From positions 26,245,931 to 26,309,930 of the forward strand of contig JAAALK010000286.1 of NCBI GenBank assembly GCA_019279435.1: DNA of 64,000 nucleotides, given 5' to 3'. Under the pieces are notes generated by a model. That model made no database searches, was not told the DNA's origin, and saw nothing but the letters and a program-made list of their open reading frames with translations. Both the position numbers and the translations under genes were made by a program. Numbering within the stretch: the first letter of the stretch is position 1; each line of letters opens with the position of its first letter. This DNA is from Zizania palustris. Taxonomy: Eukaryota; Streptophyta; Magnoliopsida; Poales; Poaceae. Below, piece after piece: positions 11,646-22,198 of the stretch.

Positions 11646-11890
11646 CTGTTGACAAACTTGGTTTAATGCAGAAATCTCAAGTTACCAGTCCATATGAAAA
11701 AAGAGGAAAAACTGAAATTTGGTATCAATTGATTCTAACTGGTGCATAGTTCATACCATAACTTACAAAAGAACATGTCACTAAAAGATCACTATTGCTG
11801 CCTCATCTAGAAGAGTTGAACCGGTAAGAAAAAAATAGCATTTAAACATCAATAAAGGCAGCTGGTTAGAGAATATTGAGGAGTACTTAC

Positions 11891-12237
11891 GCCTTGGTGG
11901 CAGCGTAGACACTGTAGAGCATGATAGTGCGGACCTCGGCCTTGGGGTGCTTGGCCCTAATCTCCTTGGAGATGGCCGCGAGCTTGTTGGGGCTGCGGCC
12001 GATGAGCACGAGGTGCATCCCCGCGGCGACGAAGTGGAACGCCATCGCACGGCCGATGCCGTCGGTGGCGCCCATGACGACGGCCCACTCGCCGTACCGT
12101 CGGTGCAGGGGCTTCCCCAGGCGGAGGAATGCAACGTAGAGCCACATGGCGAGGCGCGCCGAGGCCCGCGCCATGACGAGGATGCCCACCACAGCGAGCG
12201 CCAGCGCCCACGGCGGCTGCGAGGACAGCGCGTCCAT
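11891..12237 (-). pseudogene. Captured fragment of very-long-chain 3-ketoacyl-CoA reductase gene
   Basis: It reads from ATG at 12237. An N-terminal membrane segment (WALALAVVGILVMA) is followed by the nucleotide-binding motif GATDGIGRAMAF, then VLIGRSPNKLAAISKEIRAK and HPKAEVRTI. It then jumps straight to LYSVYAATKA, which in the full enzyme lies about 90 residues further on and holds the catalytic Tyr and Lys. So there is an internal in-frame deletion. A GTAAGT donor follows at 11890. The family is the short-chain dehydrogenase of the endoplasmic reticulum elongase (KCR, maize glossy8 type), which reduces 3-ketoacyl-CoA for waxes and sphingolipids. The usual Thr before GATDGIG is Met here. 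The coding part is GC-rich, as in grass genes. Confidence 0.88.
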
Positions 12238-12311
12238 GGAGTCGAGGCGTGCAGACGGGCGCCCGCGGCGAGGAGGGGAAGGGGGAGAGGGAGGGGAGGG
12301 GAGGCGCCGAC

Positions 12312-14243
12312 TGAGGAGCCATGCTAAATAGCGTGGGCCTCATGGCTCCAGATGTGATGAGTCATTGTCAACGATAGTCAAAGAGAACTGAGAAGAGTGG
12401 AGATCTGTTGTTTCATGGGCCGCATGTGACTCAGGTACACGGGCAGCGAGAGACTGTCGGGCAGAGGAGGCTACGAAGTCGGGCTGGCCCAATCCGGGTA
12501 CATGGGCCAGAAGCAGTAGAAGACCCACTGGGCTGTTGACCAGGGTTGACTCAGGTACACGGGCGGTGAGTGATTGCTGGGCTGAGAGAGCTGCGGAATC
12601 AGGCCGGCCCAATCAGGGTACCTAGTGCAAAGTCGGTGGAGGCTTTGTCAGTTTCGGCGCAAAACTGACAACCGTTGATCTTGTATCCGACTGTCCAGAA
12701 GAGAAGCCATAGTCGCTACGAAAACATAGCTTCCGGATAAGTCATCTGTATCTCTAGGCCCACAGTCAGTCAGTCATGTCTGTAAAAATTCCTAAGGGCA
12801 TTAGAGTATTTTCCTTTATTCCTGCGTCTGTAAAAAACCCTAAGGGGCTGGTGGAATATTCCTAGTGTTGGGCAGCCTATAAATAGGACCCCAATCCCTA
12901 GGGTTAGGTCACCCTTTTTGGTTGAAATCAATACTACTCCTTTGGGTCATTTTGTCTCTTGCATTTTCTCTCTTACTCTTGCTGTGCGCCGCCAGACATT
13001 TATTCATTGCATTTTGCCTTGCATTTACTCCTTCTCAGTAAGATTCCATCTCCTATTCATGTGTTGATGCATGCATTAATCTCTCGGAATCAGAACCTTC
13101 GATTTGGTGTGTTTTGGTGATTTTATTCCTGAGAAGGTGCTTCTGTTGCGTGTGTTCTTCACGCAAGTAGTACTAGTTCTTGCGGTTGCAAGTAGTACTA
13201 CTACACTGTAGCAACAGTACACTAGCCTTGCTTTTCTGCGCAGCTTTTTGATCGAAGTTGACAGGGCTGAGTAACTTTTCTGACTATTTTCTGGCGAAGC
13301 CACCCTCTCTGTTCGAAGCCCCTCAGCTCCGTGAGGCAGGCTTCGATCAGATATACTCGAAGGCTTCGTTTGGACTTCGAACTTCGTTTTGTGTCCTGAG
13401 TTGCTAGCTTCGAAGTACTTCTTGAACTGTCAGCGTTTCATACTTCGAACGTTTGTGCGAAGGTACTCCGACTCGAGCTCTTCGAAGTTCATACTTCGAT
13501 AGGTTTCGAAGTTGGCTTCGAAGCTTGTCTTTCTGTTAAACTTCGCACAGTGTTTGCTTCCGTCTTCTTCGAAGGTCCTTGGTGTGTTTGTTCGAAGGTA
13601 GAGTGTAGGCTTCGTTTTGGTTTCTCTGTCGCGTATCAGCCTTCGCTTCTCTTTTCGAAGGTTGTTTGTCTGTGCGTTGTGTTCGAAGCAATCTGTTCAA
13701 AGAATAGGCTTCGATGCACTCGGTTCGAAGCTAGCTTCGATACTTCCGTACTTTGCTTCGAAGCATACTTCGCTCCCTGCCACTTCGAACTAGGCTAGAC
13801 CAAAACACACCTTCGGCATTTTCACAATAGCCTTCGGCAGGCTTCGTAACTAACCTCCGAAGCAGGCTTTGACCAGTGAAGCAGGCTTCGACCACCGAAG
13901 CAGACCTCGACGGGCGAAGCAGGCTTTGCCAAGTTTCGAACAGGAGACAGATTTCGAACGGTAACTTCTCACTTCATTCTTAGTGCACTTAGAGAGTTAT
14001 ACTGAGAAGTTTGTCTTGTCTAGTCTTGTGTATACTGTTTATTTGTCTATTAGCACTACTTTGATAGTTCTCTGTTTGACATCAGTTGCTTCTAGGCTAG
14101 ATACCTTTAGACTTAGGCTATATGTTTATTTTCTGCTGCTTAGTATTTTGAGGTGCGTTGGGTGTTGGGAACAGACCATATATTCGAAAGAATTTTTAAG
14201 GCGCCCATTCACCCCCCCTCTGGTCGCTACTTTCGGTCCTACA
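12312..14243 (+). mobile_element. Solo LTR of copia family A inside CACTA-1
   Basis: It is 1932 bp, starts TGAGGAGCC and ends TCCTACA, flanked by a perfect 5-bp duplication CCGAC (12307-12311 and 14244-14248). There is no internal sequence, so the two LTRs of an inserted element recombined. The promoter TATAAATA lies near 12879. Between about 13290 and 13960 it is crowded with CTTCGA/TTCGAA motifs, the region that became a regular 15-bp array in the 3' LTR of A1. It lies 74 bp upstream of the captured reductase ATG, in the opposite orientation. Confidence 0.95.
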
Positions 14244-14399
14244 CCGACGAGAGGGAGGAGAGAAGAGACCTAGGTCGGAGTGGGAGGAGGAGGAGATCGG
14301 AGGTGGTGGCGGTGGCGGCGGGGATGATCTTAAGTGGCGACGGGGGCTCGGGAGAATTAGGGATAGGGATGTGCACACGCGCGGGCCCGTGGGGATAAG

Positions 14400-14587
14400 G
14401 AAAAATAACTTCCGTCGGTAAAACAATGGCTGACAGAAGTTAATTGTAATTTTCGTCGGCTACAGTGAAAGCGGTTAACTTCCGTCGGCCTGTACAAGCC
14501 GATGGAAGTTACGTAACTTTCGTCGGTTTTTGAAAATGCCGACGAAAATTAAAAAAGCCGATGAAAACTTACTGTTTTCTTGTAGTG
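14400..14587. repeat. CACTA-1 right subterminal repeats and terminus
   Basis: Copies of TTCCGTCGG, TTTCGTCGG and degenerate inverted forms lead to the terminal TTTTCTTGTAGTG. They mirror the left end and support the boundary. The preceding stretch (14249-14400) is GC-rich remnant of captured or filler DNA in which I see no gene. Confidence 0.8.
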
Positions 14588-15518
14588 GTTTTGCATTATA
14601 CTCACACAAGGATTTTTATCCGTAATTTCAAACAGGAGACCTGAGGCTTTTTGGCAAATCATCTTTACTTCTGTTTAGTGATTATTTCCAGCACAGCTTG
14701 TCTGAATACTTTTGAAGAGAAACAAATATTACTCCAGGTTTCTTTCTTTGCTGGATGTGAAATAGTTCCTCTGTGATGCAGTGTTCCTATCCTAGATGAT
14801 CAACAGTGATCAGTACTACTGCAGCTGCTAGTCTTTTTGATTGTTTTGTTCTTTGCTGGGCTGATTCATCTACTGAATTGAAGGTGCCTAGTGAGCTGTA
14901 CCATTCAGATTTCTCGTCTTTGTCCATTACAACCAACAGTGTATTACTGATTACTATCTACAATGAAAAAATTGCTCTCTGAAAGTTTTGTCCATCAATA
15001 GTTTTAATTCCTGACATCTGATTAAGTTAACTATCTTGAGGAGATCTATGTTAATGAAATATGTCAGAAATGTTCAGTCTTAGAAGATTATACTGAAAAT
15101 GACTCTGAATCTCGCATCTGATACACAATAGTCTAAGTAGATATTAATGAAGTTTTATTTCTATGAATTCTCAGGCTCAGTTCTCTAAATTTTCATGATT
15201 GATTGAGTACCTGTATACATGTTTTCAGACCCACTTCAGTCATCTCCTTGTTTTACTCTGAGTTGTGTGTTTATGTCAATTCAGTGCTGCAGGCTCATCT
15301 AAGTATTGGTAACAAAGCAATACTGTTGCATATCATCCATACTGTGCACTGTCAAAAATTGATTCTGTTTTTAGATCTTTACTGATCAAGATTGAACTGT
15401 GTTCATTAACCAGCACAAGTCATTCTCTTCCTTTTGTGCTAATATCTTTGTTAGTAATTGTCAGCAACATTTCACCATCTATTACAGCTCTTGTTTGACA
15501 TCACTTAACTCATTGATT

Positions 15519-16215
15519 AAGGTAATACCATGGAAACTTTACTCTGATGGTTCGGTATGCAAGAATGGCCAAGGTGTTGGAGTTGTGCTCATATCACCTA
15601 GGGGTATGAGTTTCGAGACCTCGACACGGTTAGAAGTTCCTTGTACTAATAATCAAGATGAATACAAAGCTTTGTTGCTAGGACTTGAATTGTTAAGCTT
15701 CATGGGTGTCAAATATGTTCAGGCATACGGTGATTCACTATTAGTAGTTCAACAAGTAACTAAGGATGCTCAATGTTTTAATGGTTTGCCAAATAGCTAC
15801 TTGGATAAATGTCTGGAAATAATTGCCACTTTTTATAATTTTGAAATTTCTCATGTGTCTAAAGAAGCCAACTCATTAGAAAATTATTTGGCTGAACAAG
15901 CATCTGGCTATCAAGTGAAAAGAGGTCAATTGTTCGCACAAAAACGCATATGTTTGAAAACGCAATGTCAACCGGTACAACCGTAGGTGTACTGTCGGTC
16001 TGACCAGCCCTTGTCAGCCGTCCGGTAACAGGCGGTCTGACCGGCCCACGACATACACAAGAATGACCTAGGGCTCGGGGGGAAACTCCCAATTTGTGAT
16101 GTAGACACCAAATTGGGTGAAGAATTGGCGAAGACTATTGTAGTTCATGAGGATGATTGGAAAGCCCCAATCGTTAGGTATTTAAAAGATCCTAGTCAAA
16201 GGGTCGATTGGAATG
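15519..16215 (+). pseudogene. G1 second RNase H domain and linker to integrase
   Basis: The frame 15519-15986 encodes an RNase H fold: YSDGSVCKNGQG (first Asp), GVVLISPRG, NNQDEYKALLLGLEL (Glu), YGDSLLVVQQV (Asp) and HVSKEANSLE. This is the extra RNase H seen in Tat-type gypsy elements, placed between reverse transcriptase and integrase. After the stop at 15984 the same frame, with further stops, carries on to VRYLKDPSQRVDWN at 16215, where copia B is inserted. The ORF's first 40 codons belong to the LTR remnant upstream. Confidence 0.85.
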
Positions 16216-18558
16216 TGAGAAACCAAGGGTGGTTTCGGTCTAGATGATGAGTGATTCACAAGGATGAGTGTTTAAGCGGTTGAGAGTTGGTGTGAGTGCA
16301 TCAAGGGTTTCGATGTGAAATGGAGGGTTTCGGTGTGTCGCGTTCTTGTTTTGGCTTGTCTTGTATGTGCAGGGGGAAGATGCTGACCAATTGTCGACGG
16401 CGGGTGATCGAGGGTCGAGCGGGGAGCTTGATGCCGGAGGATCATGGAGGCCGGGCGAAGTTGGAGAAGATCTCAAGAGTGCATGAAGAGACGTTACAAG
16501 ACTTGGACGGACGACTAACTGCGACAACGTGACGACTGGGTTCTCGAGAGGGAGGCCAGGACAAGAATTCAGGCGGTTCGAGGGTATCGAGAGCGGAAGT
16601 GGCTTGCTGGTGCTCGGAGTCACGAAACGGTGCCACGAGTAGAAGGGTTTAGAGGTTTTGTCAGTTTTTGCTGAAAACCGTCACAAATCTAGTTTTGTTG
16701 ATTTTAATAGATTGGAGTCTTTTTACTTTGAGTCAATGTGTAATAAAAGGTTGTGAGTCTAGAGTTAGTGTACTCCTTTAGTATATTTTTCAGAATTTTC
16801 TAATTCTAAAAATATATATTACAAGGAATAGGACTTTTGTGTAATTTTCAATTCTAGAGGGTTCTTTTTAGAAAATACCCCCATGGTTGGCCTATAAATA
16901 GGGGACCATATCCATGGGCAGGTGAGAGATTTTTTGGCTGTCTTTTGGCTGTTCTTGTTGCTTGAAATCAAAATTGGGCGACACTATTCACAATCGGAAA
17001 ACAGGAACAATGCAGTTTTTTCTCTCCTAGCGCAGGTGAGTTTTCAGACTGGATTCGTTTTTGTGCTGCGTTTTCTGGTGAATCTAGTGCAGAAGTTGAT
17101 GTTGCTGTTTATACAACTTTTGTGGTGGATGTTTTGAATGATCCATTTTTTAAAGTTTCATGTGATTTCTGTGATTCCTTCTTAATTCTTTTGCTGATCA
17201 AACAAGGCATCACAGTTCTGGAATTTAACTCTAGCTGAAATGGTTAAGTGTTTGTGTAGCCCTCCACATGTTTGATGAAATGTTTCTTCAATTGTTCATC
17301 AACATCTTGGCTGATACTTGGATTGTTTCTCGAGTGATTTCATGATTGAATAATGAACAAATTATTTTGTGTAAGGATAAAGTGTTATTTCTTAGTTTCA
17401 ACTAGAAATATTTGAGAATCCTGTCTCGAAGTATTTGAGTTATTTTTGACTAGATTCGATTTTTGAGTGAGTTTTCTAGAGTTTTTCATTACAGAACATG
17501 GCTTGGATGTCCATGTAACTTTTGATATTAATGATCTGGATGTTCCATTTGTGAAGTTCTCAAAAGTTTGTGATCACTTCTGTATGTATTGTTCTGCCCA
17601 GCAAAGTACCTAAATGATTCTGAACACTTGTAATTTCTGCTAACTACAGTGTTCTGTTTTCAGTCTGGATTCAATCTTTGAGGAAATGTTTGATCTAATT
17701 TGGTACCGTATTTGGATCCATGTTCTTCATAGCCTTTGAATATAGAGTTACTAGGGTTTTATTTTGGCAATTTTCAGGAGTTTTTGACCACTCCTACATA
17801 TATTGTTCTGTCCAACAATGTGCCTTAACAGTTCTGGAAACTTATGATTTCTGCTGATTGAGTTGTCTTCAGTGTGGATTCAATCTTTCAGGCCAGTCTT
17901 GATCTATTTTGGTACTATTCTTGGACCTGAGTTCTACATAACTTTTGTTGTCCATGTTTCAAGGGTTTCATATTCGAAATTTTCACAAGGTTTCGACCAC
18001 TTCTGCATATATTGTCCTGTCTAACAAAGTGCATAAAAAGTTCTGAAAACTGCTGATTTCTGCCAACTTTTGTGTTCTGTTTTCACTATGGATTCAATCT
18101 TTGACGCGATTTTTGATCAGTTTTTGTTATTTTTTTGGACCTGAGTCGTACATAACTCTTGTTGTCCAAGTTACAAGGGTTCCATGTTTGGAGTTTGCAA
18201 AAGGTTCTAAATAGATCTACATATTGTTTTTTGCTCATCTATATGCTATAAAAATTCTGGAAGGTGGTCATTTCCTGAAAATCTTGAAGGCTCAAAGTTG
18301 AATCTATAAATATTTTTCTCCCAAATTTTTCTTTCCCAGCTTGCCGATCATGTGTTGCCGTATGCAGTTATGCTTTTCACCTTGTGTGCAAATTCAGTAT
18401 TGGTGATTCCTTAATCTATCATTTGACATAATATCAGATAGGAGGGTGATAGCATCTGTTTTTATCGGAGTCTTTACTATATCTGCTTCCGCTTGTTCAT
18501 TTAGGGGTGCGTTTGGTGATTTGAAAAGGCCATCGTATTCTCAAGAATTTGTCGTGGC
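16216..18558 (+). repeat. 5' LTR of copia B, 3' end deleted
   Basis: It starts TGAGAAACCAAGGG and is similar along its length to 22199-24600. A promoter TATAAATA lies in GGCCTATAAATAGGGG near 16890. It breaks off at GTCGTGGCG, where the 3' LTR continues for about 40 more bases to CCCACA. The sequence then goes directly to the gag ATG at 18562, so the LTR end, primer site and leader were lost in one deletion. With this lesion the copy could not be replicated again. Confidence 0.88.
17556..18225 (+). repeat. Imperfect ~200-bp tandem repeats within LTR B
   Basis: Three to four diverged units recur, each with the order GACCACTYCTRCATATATTG, TTCTG..CAACAA, CTGATTTCTGC, TGGATTCAATCTTTGA, TTGATC and GGACCTGAGTTCTACATAACT. 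Unit starts are near 17570, 17795, 17995 and 18200. The same units lie in the 3' LTR at about 23600-24250, so the duplication predates this insertion. There are no coding frames. Confidence 0.7.
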
Positions 18559-18561
18559 GAC

Positions 18562-20938
18562 ATGGATAAGAACACGAAGATTCCGATGTTTGATGGTCGA
18601 GATTATGCTTATTGGAAGGTGCGCATGGAGGCTTATTTGCTTAGCTAAGGAAGTGCAATTTGGGACATTGTCGCATCCCAATATGTGATACCTGACACTC
18701 GTACCTTAGAGACTAAGAAGGCACAATATGAATGTAATAGCAAGGCTTGAAACATTCTTTTTATCAGTTTGAGTCACAATGAGTTTGACAGGGTCTAGCA
18801 CCTTCGGACTGCACGAGAAATCTAGATGACCTTGAGTACTTTTCATGAGGGCACAACCCAGATTAAGGCTAGGAGTCAACTCACATATAATCAAGAATAC
18901 CAAATGTTCGTGCAAGGCCCCGTCGAATCGGTAGATGCCATGTTTGCGCATTTTGATGGGATTGTCAGTAATTTGCGCGCCACTAGGACTTTGGCTTAAT
19001 CTAACCATGATAGGGTGATCAAACTTCTCTAAGCTCTTGATCATAACATATGGGAGGTGAAGATCTCCAGTATTGAAGAGTTGGCAAGCTTTGATACTTT
19101 GACTTGTGATGAACTCTTTAGTAAGCTTAAGTCCACCGAGATTGCCAAGGCGTCTCAACCAGGAGCTGGAAAAGCTTTGTTGCCTTCGATTGCTTTGGTT
19201 TCCAGTCCTGGCAGTAGTACCTCATCTGGAGGTAATTTGTCTGGCATTTCTGGAGTTTGTGCTTATTCTGGTGCTTTTGACTTGCCCTCCATTGTCTCTG
19301 TCACAAAAGAACAAGTGGAAGTTCTAGATGATGAGGAGCTAGCTCTCATTGTTAGGAAGTTCACTCGCTTCTACAATGAATGATGAGATCAAAGGAGAGG
19401 AGAGTCACAGGCATGTTTTTAATGTGAAGATACATCTCACATAAAAGTGAATTGCCCTAAACTAAAATTGAAAGATGAAAATGAGCACAAGCACCAAAAA
19501 ATGGAACAATAAACCCTATTTCAGAGGAAAGTGAGGAAAATTGTTTGAAAGAGTAGCCAAAGCTTTTGTGGCCGCCCTAAGTGACATCGACAACACGTCA
19601 AGCGAGGAGCCAAGCTCGGAGGAAGAGGAGCCTCCCAAGAAAGAGAAGAAGGAGAAGAAGATAGTGGACCTCACCGACCCGTGCTTCGCGGTCGACGGCA
19701 ACGATAGTAGTGACGAGCTCGACACGTTTGAGGTATATCTATCCCATGATCAGCTTCTTGTTCAGAATGATGAATTGCATGATGCTATTTATTCTTAGGA
19801 TAGATTACTTAAACTTACTGCTAAAGAACGTAAAGGACTAAAACTCTAACTTAAAGCTATCTCCACTCCACTTGCTATTTTGAAATCTAAGTATGATGAT
19901 GCCGATTGTGAGTCATGTATTACTGTCATGAATGAACTTGCTCAGCTACGATTTTTACATGCTCAAACTATTGAAAAACTTGAATTGACTGAAAAGCAGA
20001 TTTTGTTGGTGGAGTCTAGTCCTGCAGTCATTAACGAATGCCTGAACTGTCCTTTGCTTGTTAAGAGCATCAATTTGAGAGATAGGCATGTTGATGAACT
20101 TAAAGCTAGATTGGAGAGTGTTGAGTGTTCTAAGGATGTGCAGCCGGCGTGTCCCACCTGCATCACCCTTGAGGACCAACTCAGCTTTGCTAGAGAGTAA
20201 GCGGAAAAATTGAAATGTGAGAATGACTACCTTCTCTCCGTAGTGGAAAAATTGCACTAAAGGAAAGGGTAGGATGGACCTGCTTTTGGCTAAAACCCAA
20301 ATGTGTGCTGACAGGGCAGGGTTAGCTCTCGGGTTGGGTTATGAGAGAACTACTCCAAACACTTTGAGCGAAACTGTGTTCACTCCTCCCACTACCATTG
20401 AGAAAGAGAGAGCCCAGTTAGACACCGATCAAAAAGCCAAGAATCCTACTCAACCGACAAAGAAAGCTCTTTGTTCTTCAGATGAACTTCTCCAGCCAAA
20501 ACCTAAGAAAACTATGAGATTTGCGCCTGAGACTCATACTCACACACCCAAGAAAGTGTATCACTGTTTTATTATCATCGGGTGGGTCATTTAGTTGGGT
20601 TTTGCTTTCATCGAATCAGGGATGAGCGACGGTCTTTTGCTATGAGCTTTCAAGACATGCATTACCCATCTTTAGGTATGCATGCGTCTGCTTTTCGCCC
20701 TTATCCTGATTTTGAGGCCCTACATGGTTTTGAGAGTGAGTTTGCCCCTCGTGGTGTACACCATGCTTCATATGGTGATAGAACACGTGTAAGAGGTTTT
20801 GGTGCTCGACAGGTTGGGAGACCTCGTCGTTTTCCAGGTTCGCGCTTTATAGGTAGACCACACACTTTTTATCATGGCTTATCTCATGTGCATGGTCAGT
20901 CTACTACTTTGCCTGGTTCAAGAGTTTTGCGCTGCTAG
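18562..20938 (+). pseudogene. Copia B gag with coiled-coil insert and two zinc knuckles
   Basis: It begins MDKNTKIPMFDGRDYAYWK, the usual start of a copia gag. It continues through the UBN2-type capsid region (NLRATRTLA, KISSIEELASFDTLT) to a damaged first CCHC knuckle (about 19415-19460). Next come a Ser/Glu/Lys-rich region (19560-19720) and a helical region with repeated Cys-x-x-Cys pairs (CESC, CLNC, CPTC at 19905-20165). A second decayed knuckle (HRVGHLVGFCF, about 20565) is followed by an aromatic/Arg-rich tail. There are many stops and frameshifts. Gag forms the particle and binds the RNA. The sequence then passes straight into 3' UTR. Confidence 0.83.
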
Positions 20939-22198
20939 ATTCCAAAACAGTTTTTAGCTCACCCTCTCACCAGGCATCCGAGAGATACTATCATGTTTTG
21001 AGGGGGAGCTGTGTAGCATTGCATGAGCTTCTATCATACGATTGATTGCTTTTACAAGTACATGCTTTGTTATGCCTTTGTAGTATTGTCTTTAATACTG
21101 TTGACTGTACTTAGCATGATTTCATCTGGGAATTGACATGAGCATGACTTTTATTTGTGAAAATTTGAAAATGATCACTTCTTAGTCTATAAACTAGCTT
21201 GAATGGGTTGAGTGCTTTTGCTAGCTTTTACACACCTGATAGCTAGGTCCTTCTATCTTGGATGCTAATACACAACTTGATTTCATCAAAAATGAAAGAA
21301 AATTAAAATGAATGAAAATGAAAATGAAAAATGAATGAAAATGAAAATGAATGACATCCATGATGGTGTATGCTGAAATTGAAAACATCTAGGTGGGTTT
21401 GCTTTGTCGCACTATTTTGTTCAGCACTTCTTACCATAGCACTTTGGTAAGAACCGGGACGTTGTAGTGTTTGCCAAGAGCATTGCTTTAATCTTCTGAT
21501 GGTTTCAACCTAGGATTAGCATGGTCTGTTAGCATAAGGTTGACATGCAAATAACCCTTGGCACAAAAATGAGAAATTTAAAATTCATTGCATATCATGT
21601 TTGCTGAAGCACCTTGAAGTGGGATACACTTATCTAGTGTGTGCTTGTTTAGCTTTTGCATCTCATGCCTTGACATGTCTAGTATACTAGTCTGAGTGAT
21701 GATGCTTTTATTTGCTAAAATCTAAGAATGCTTGCTCATGCCTTTTGTTCAGATGGTATACATATGAGGATGTCTTTTAGTACATTGAGACGATATTCAA
21801 GGTGAATGCGTGCTTGTACTGTAATTGCATATGCTCATGTTTTAGAAGGTCACATCTCTGCTTTACCCTTATTCCCCTCTTTGCATCTTTTTATCTCCTT
21901 GATGCCTGCATTCTCAAAGGGGGAGAAATGGTCTACATGATGCTTTTGGAAGCTTGTGGATTGCTTGGTTAAGGGGGAGTTGGCTTTCATGTTGAAATGT
22001 TTTGCTTTGCATGTTGCATCGAGATGTTTCTGCGCTTTTGCTTTGCCTTGCATAAGGTTTTTTCCCAAGTAGGGAGATCTTTTACCAAGTGAAATGTTTT
22101 GCTCTTTTATGAGTTTTTATGGTCACTTGTGCGCGTAACTTGCTATCCTCATCATGTCTTTGTTTCGAGGTTGTCAATGCACTCATCAAGGGGGAGAT
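20939..22198 (+). other. Copia B 3' untranslated region and polypurine tracts
   Basis: Noncoding. Purine runs AGGGGGAG occur near 21000, 21918 and 21971, and the final CAAGGGGGAGAT at 22187-22198 touches the 3' LTR. An A/G-rich stretch of ATGAAAATGAAA repeats lies near 21295-21355. Blocks such as TGGGTTTGCTTTGTCGCA and GTTAGCATAAGGTTGACATGCAAATAACCC are shared with the family A 3' UTR (3455-3625), so families A and B are related. Confidence 0.8.

Larger units (their letters stand above)
10796..14587. mobile_element. CACTA-1, non-autonomous transposon carrying host gene fragments
   Basis: It starts CACTACAACAAT and ends with the reverse complement of CACTACAAGAAAA. It is flanked by a 3-bp duplication GTT (10793-10795 and 14588-14590), as expected for CACTA transposons. 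Both ends are packed with subterminal motif TTCCGTCGGC. It has no transposase and must be moved by one encoded elsewhere. It holds fragments of two host genes on the - strand. A copia A solo LTR is inserted in it. Without that LTR and one copy of its duplication it is about 1.85 kb. Confidence 0.92.
8777..15518 (+). repeat. Copia B-family LTR (B1), split by CACTA-1 and truncated at its 3' end
   Basis: It begins TGTGAAACC, followed by GATGAGTGATTGACAAGG, matching the copia B LTR starts at 16216 and 22199. Shared blocks continue (GGAGCTTGATGCC near 9025, TTTTTGCTGAAAACC near 9267, GGCTATAAAATGGG promoter near 9541). CACTA-1 occupies 10796-14587. The rest resumes at 14591 and runs to where G1 coding restarts, about 15518. 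Without CACTA-1 it is roughly 2.9 kb, close to the 3.1-kb solo LTR at 56795. The terminal CACCTATTCACCCCC block is absent, so the end was deleted, probably together with part of G1. The right boundary is approximate. Confidence 0.75.

Noticed and set aside
11887..12237. Intact 3-ketoacyl-CoA reductase gene
   Set aside because: About 90 residues are missing in the middle, the C-terminal third is absent, and it lies within a transposon.
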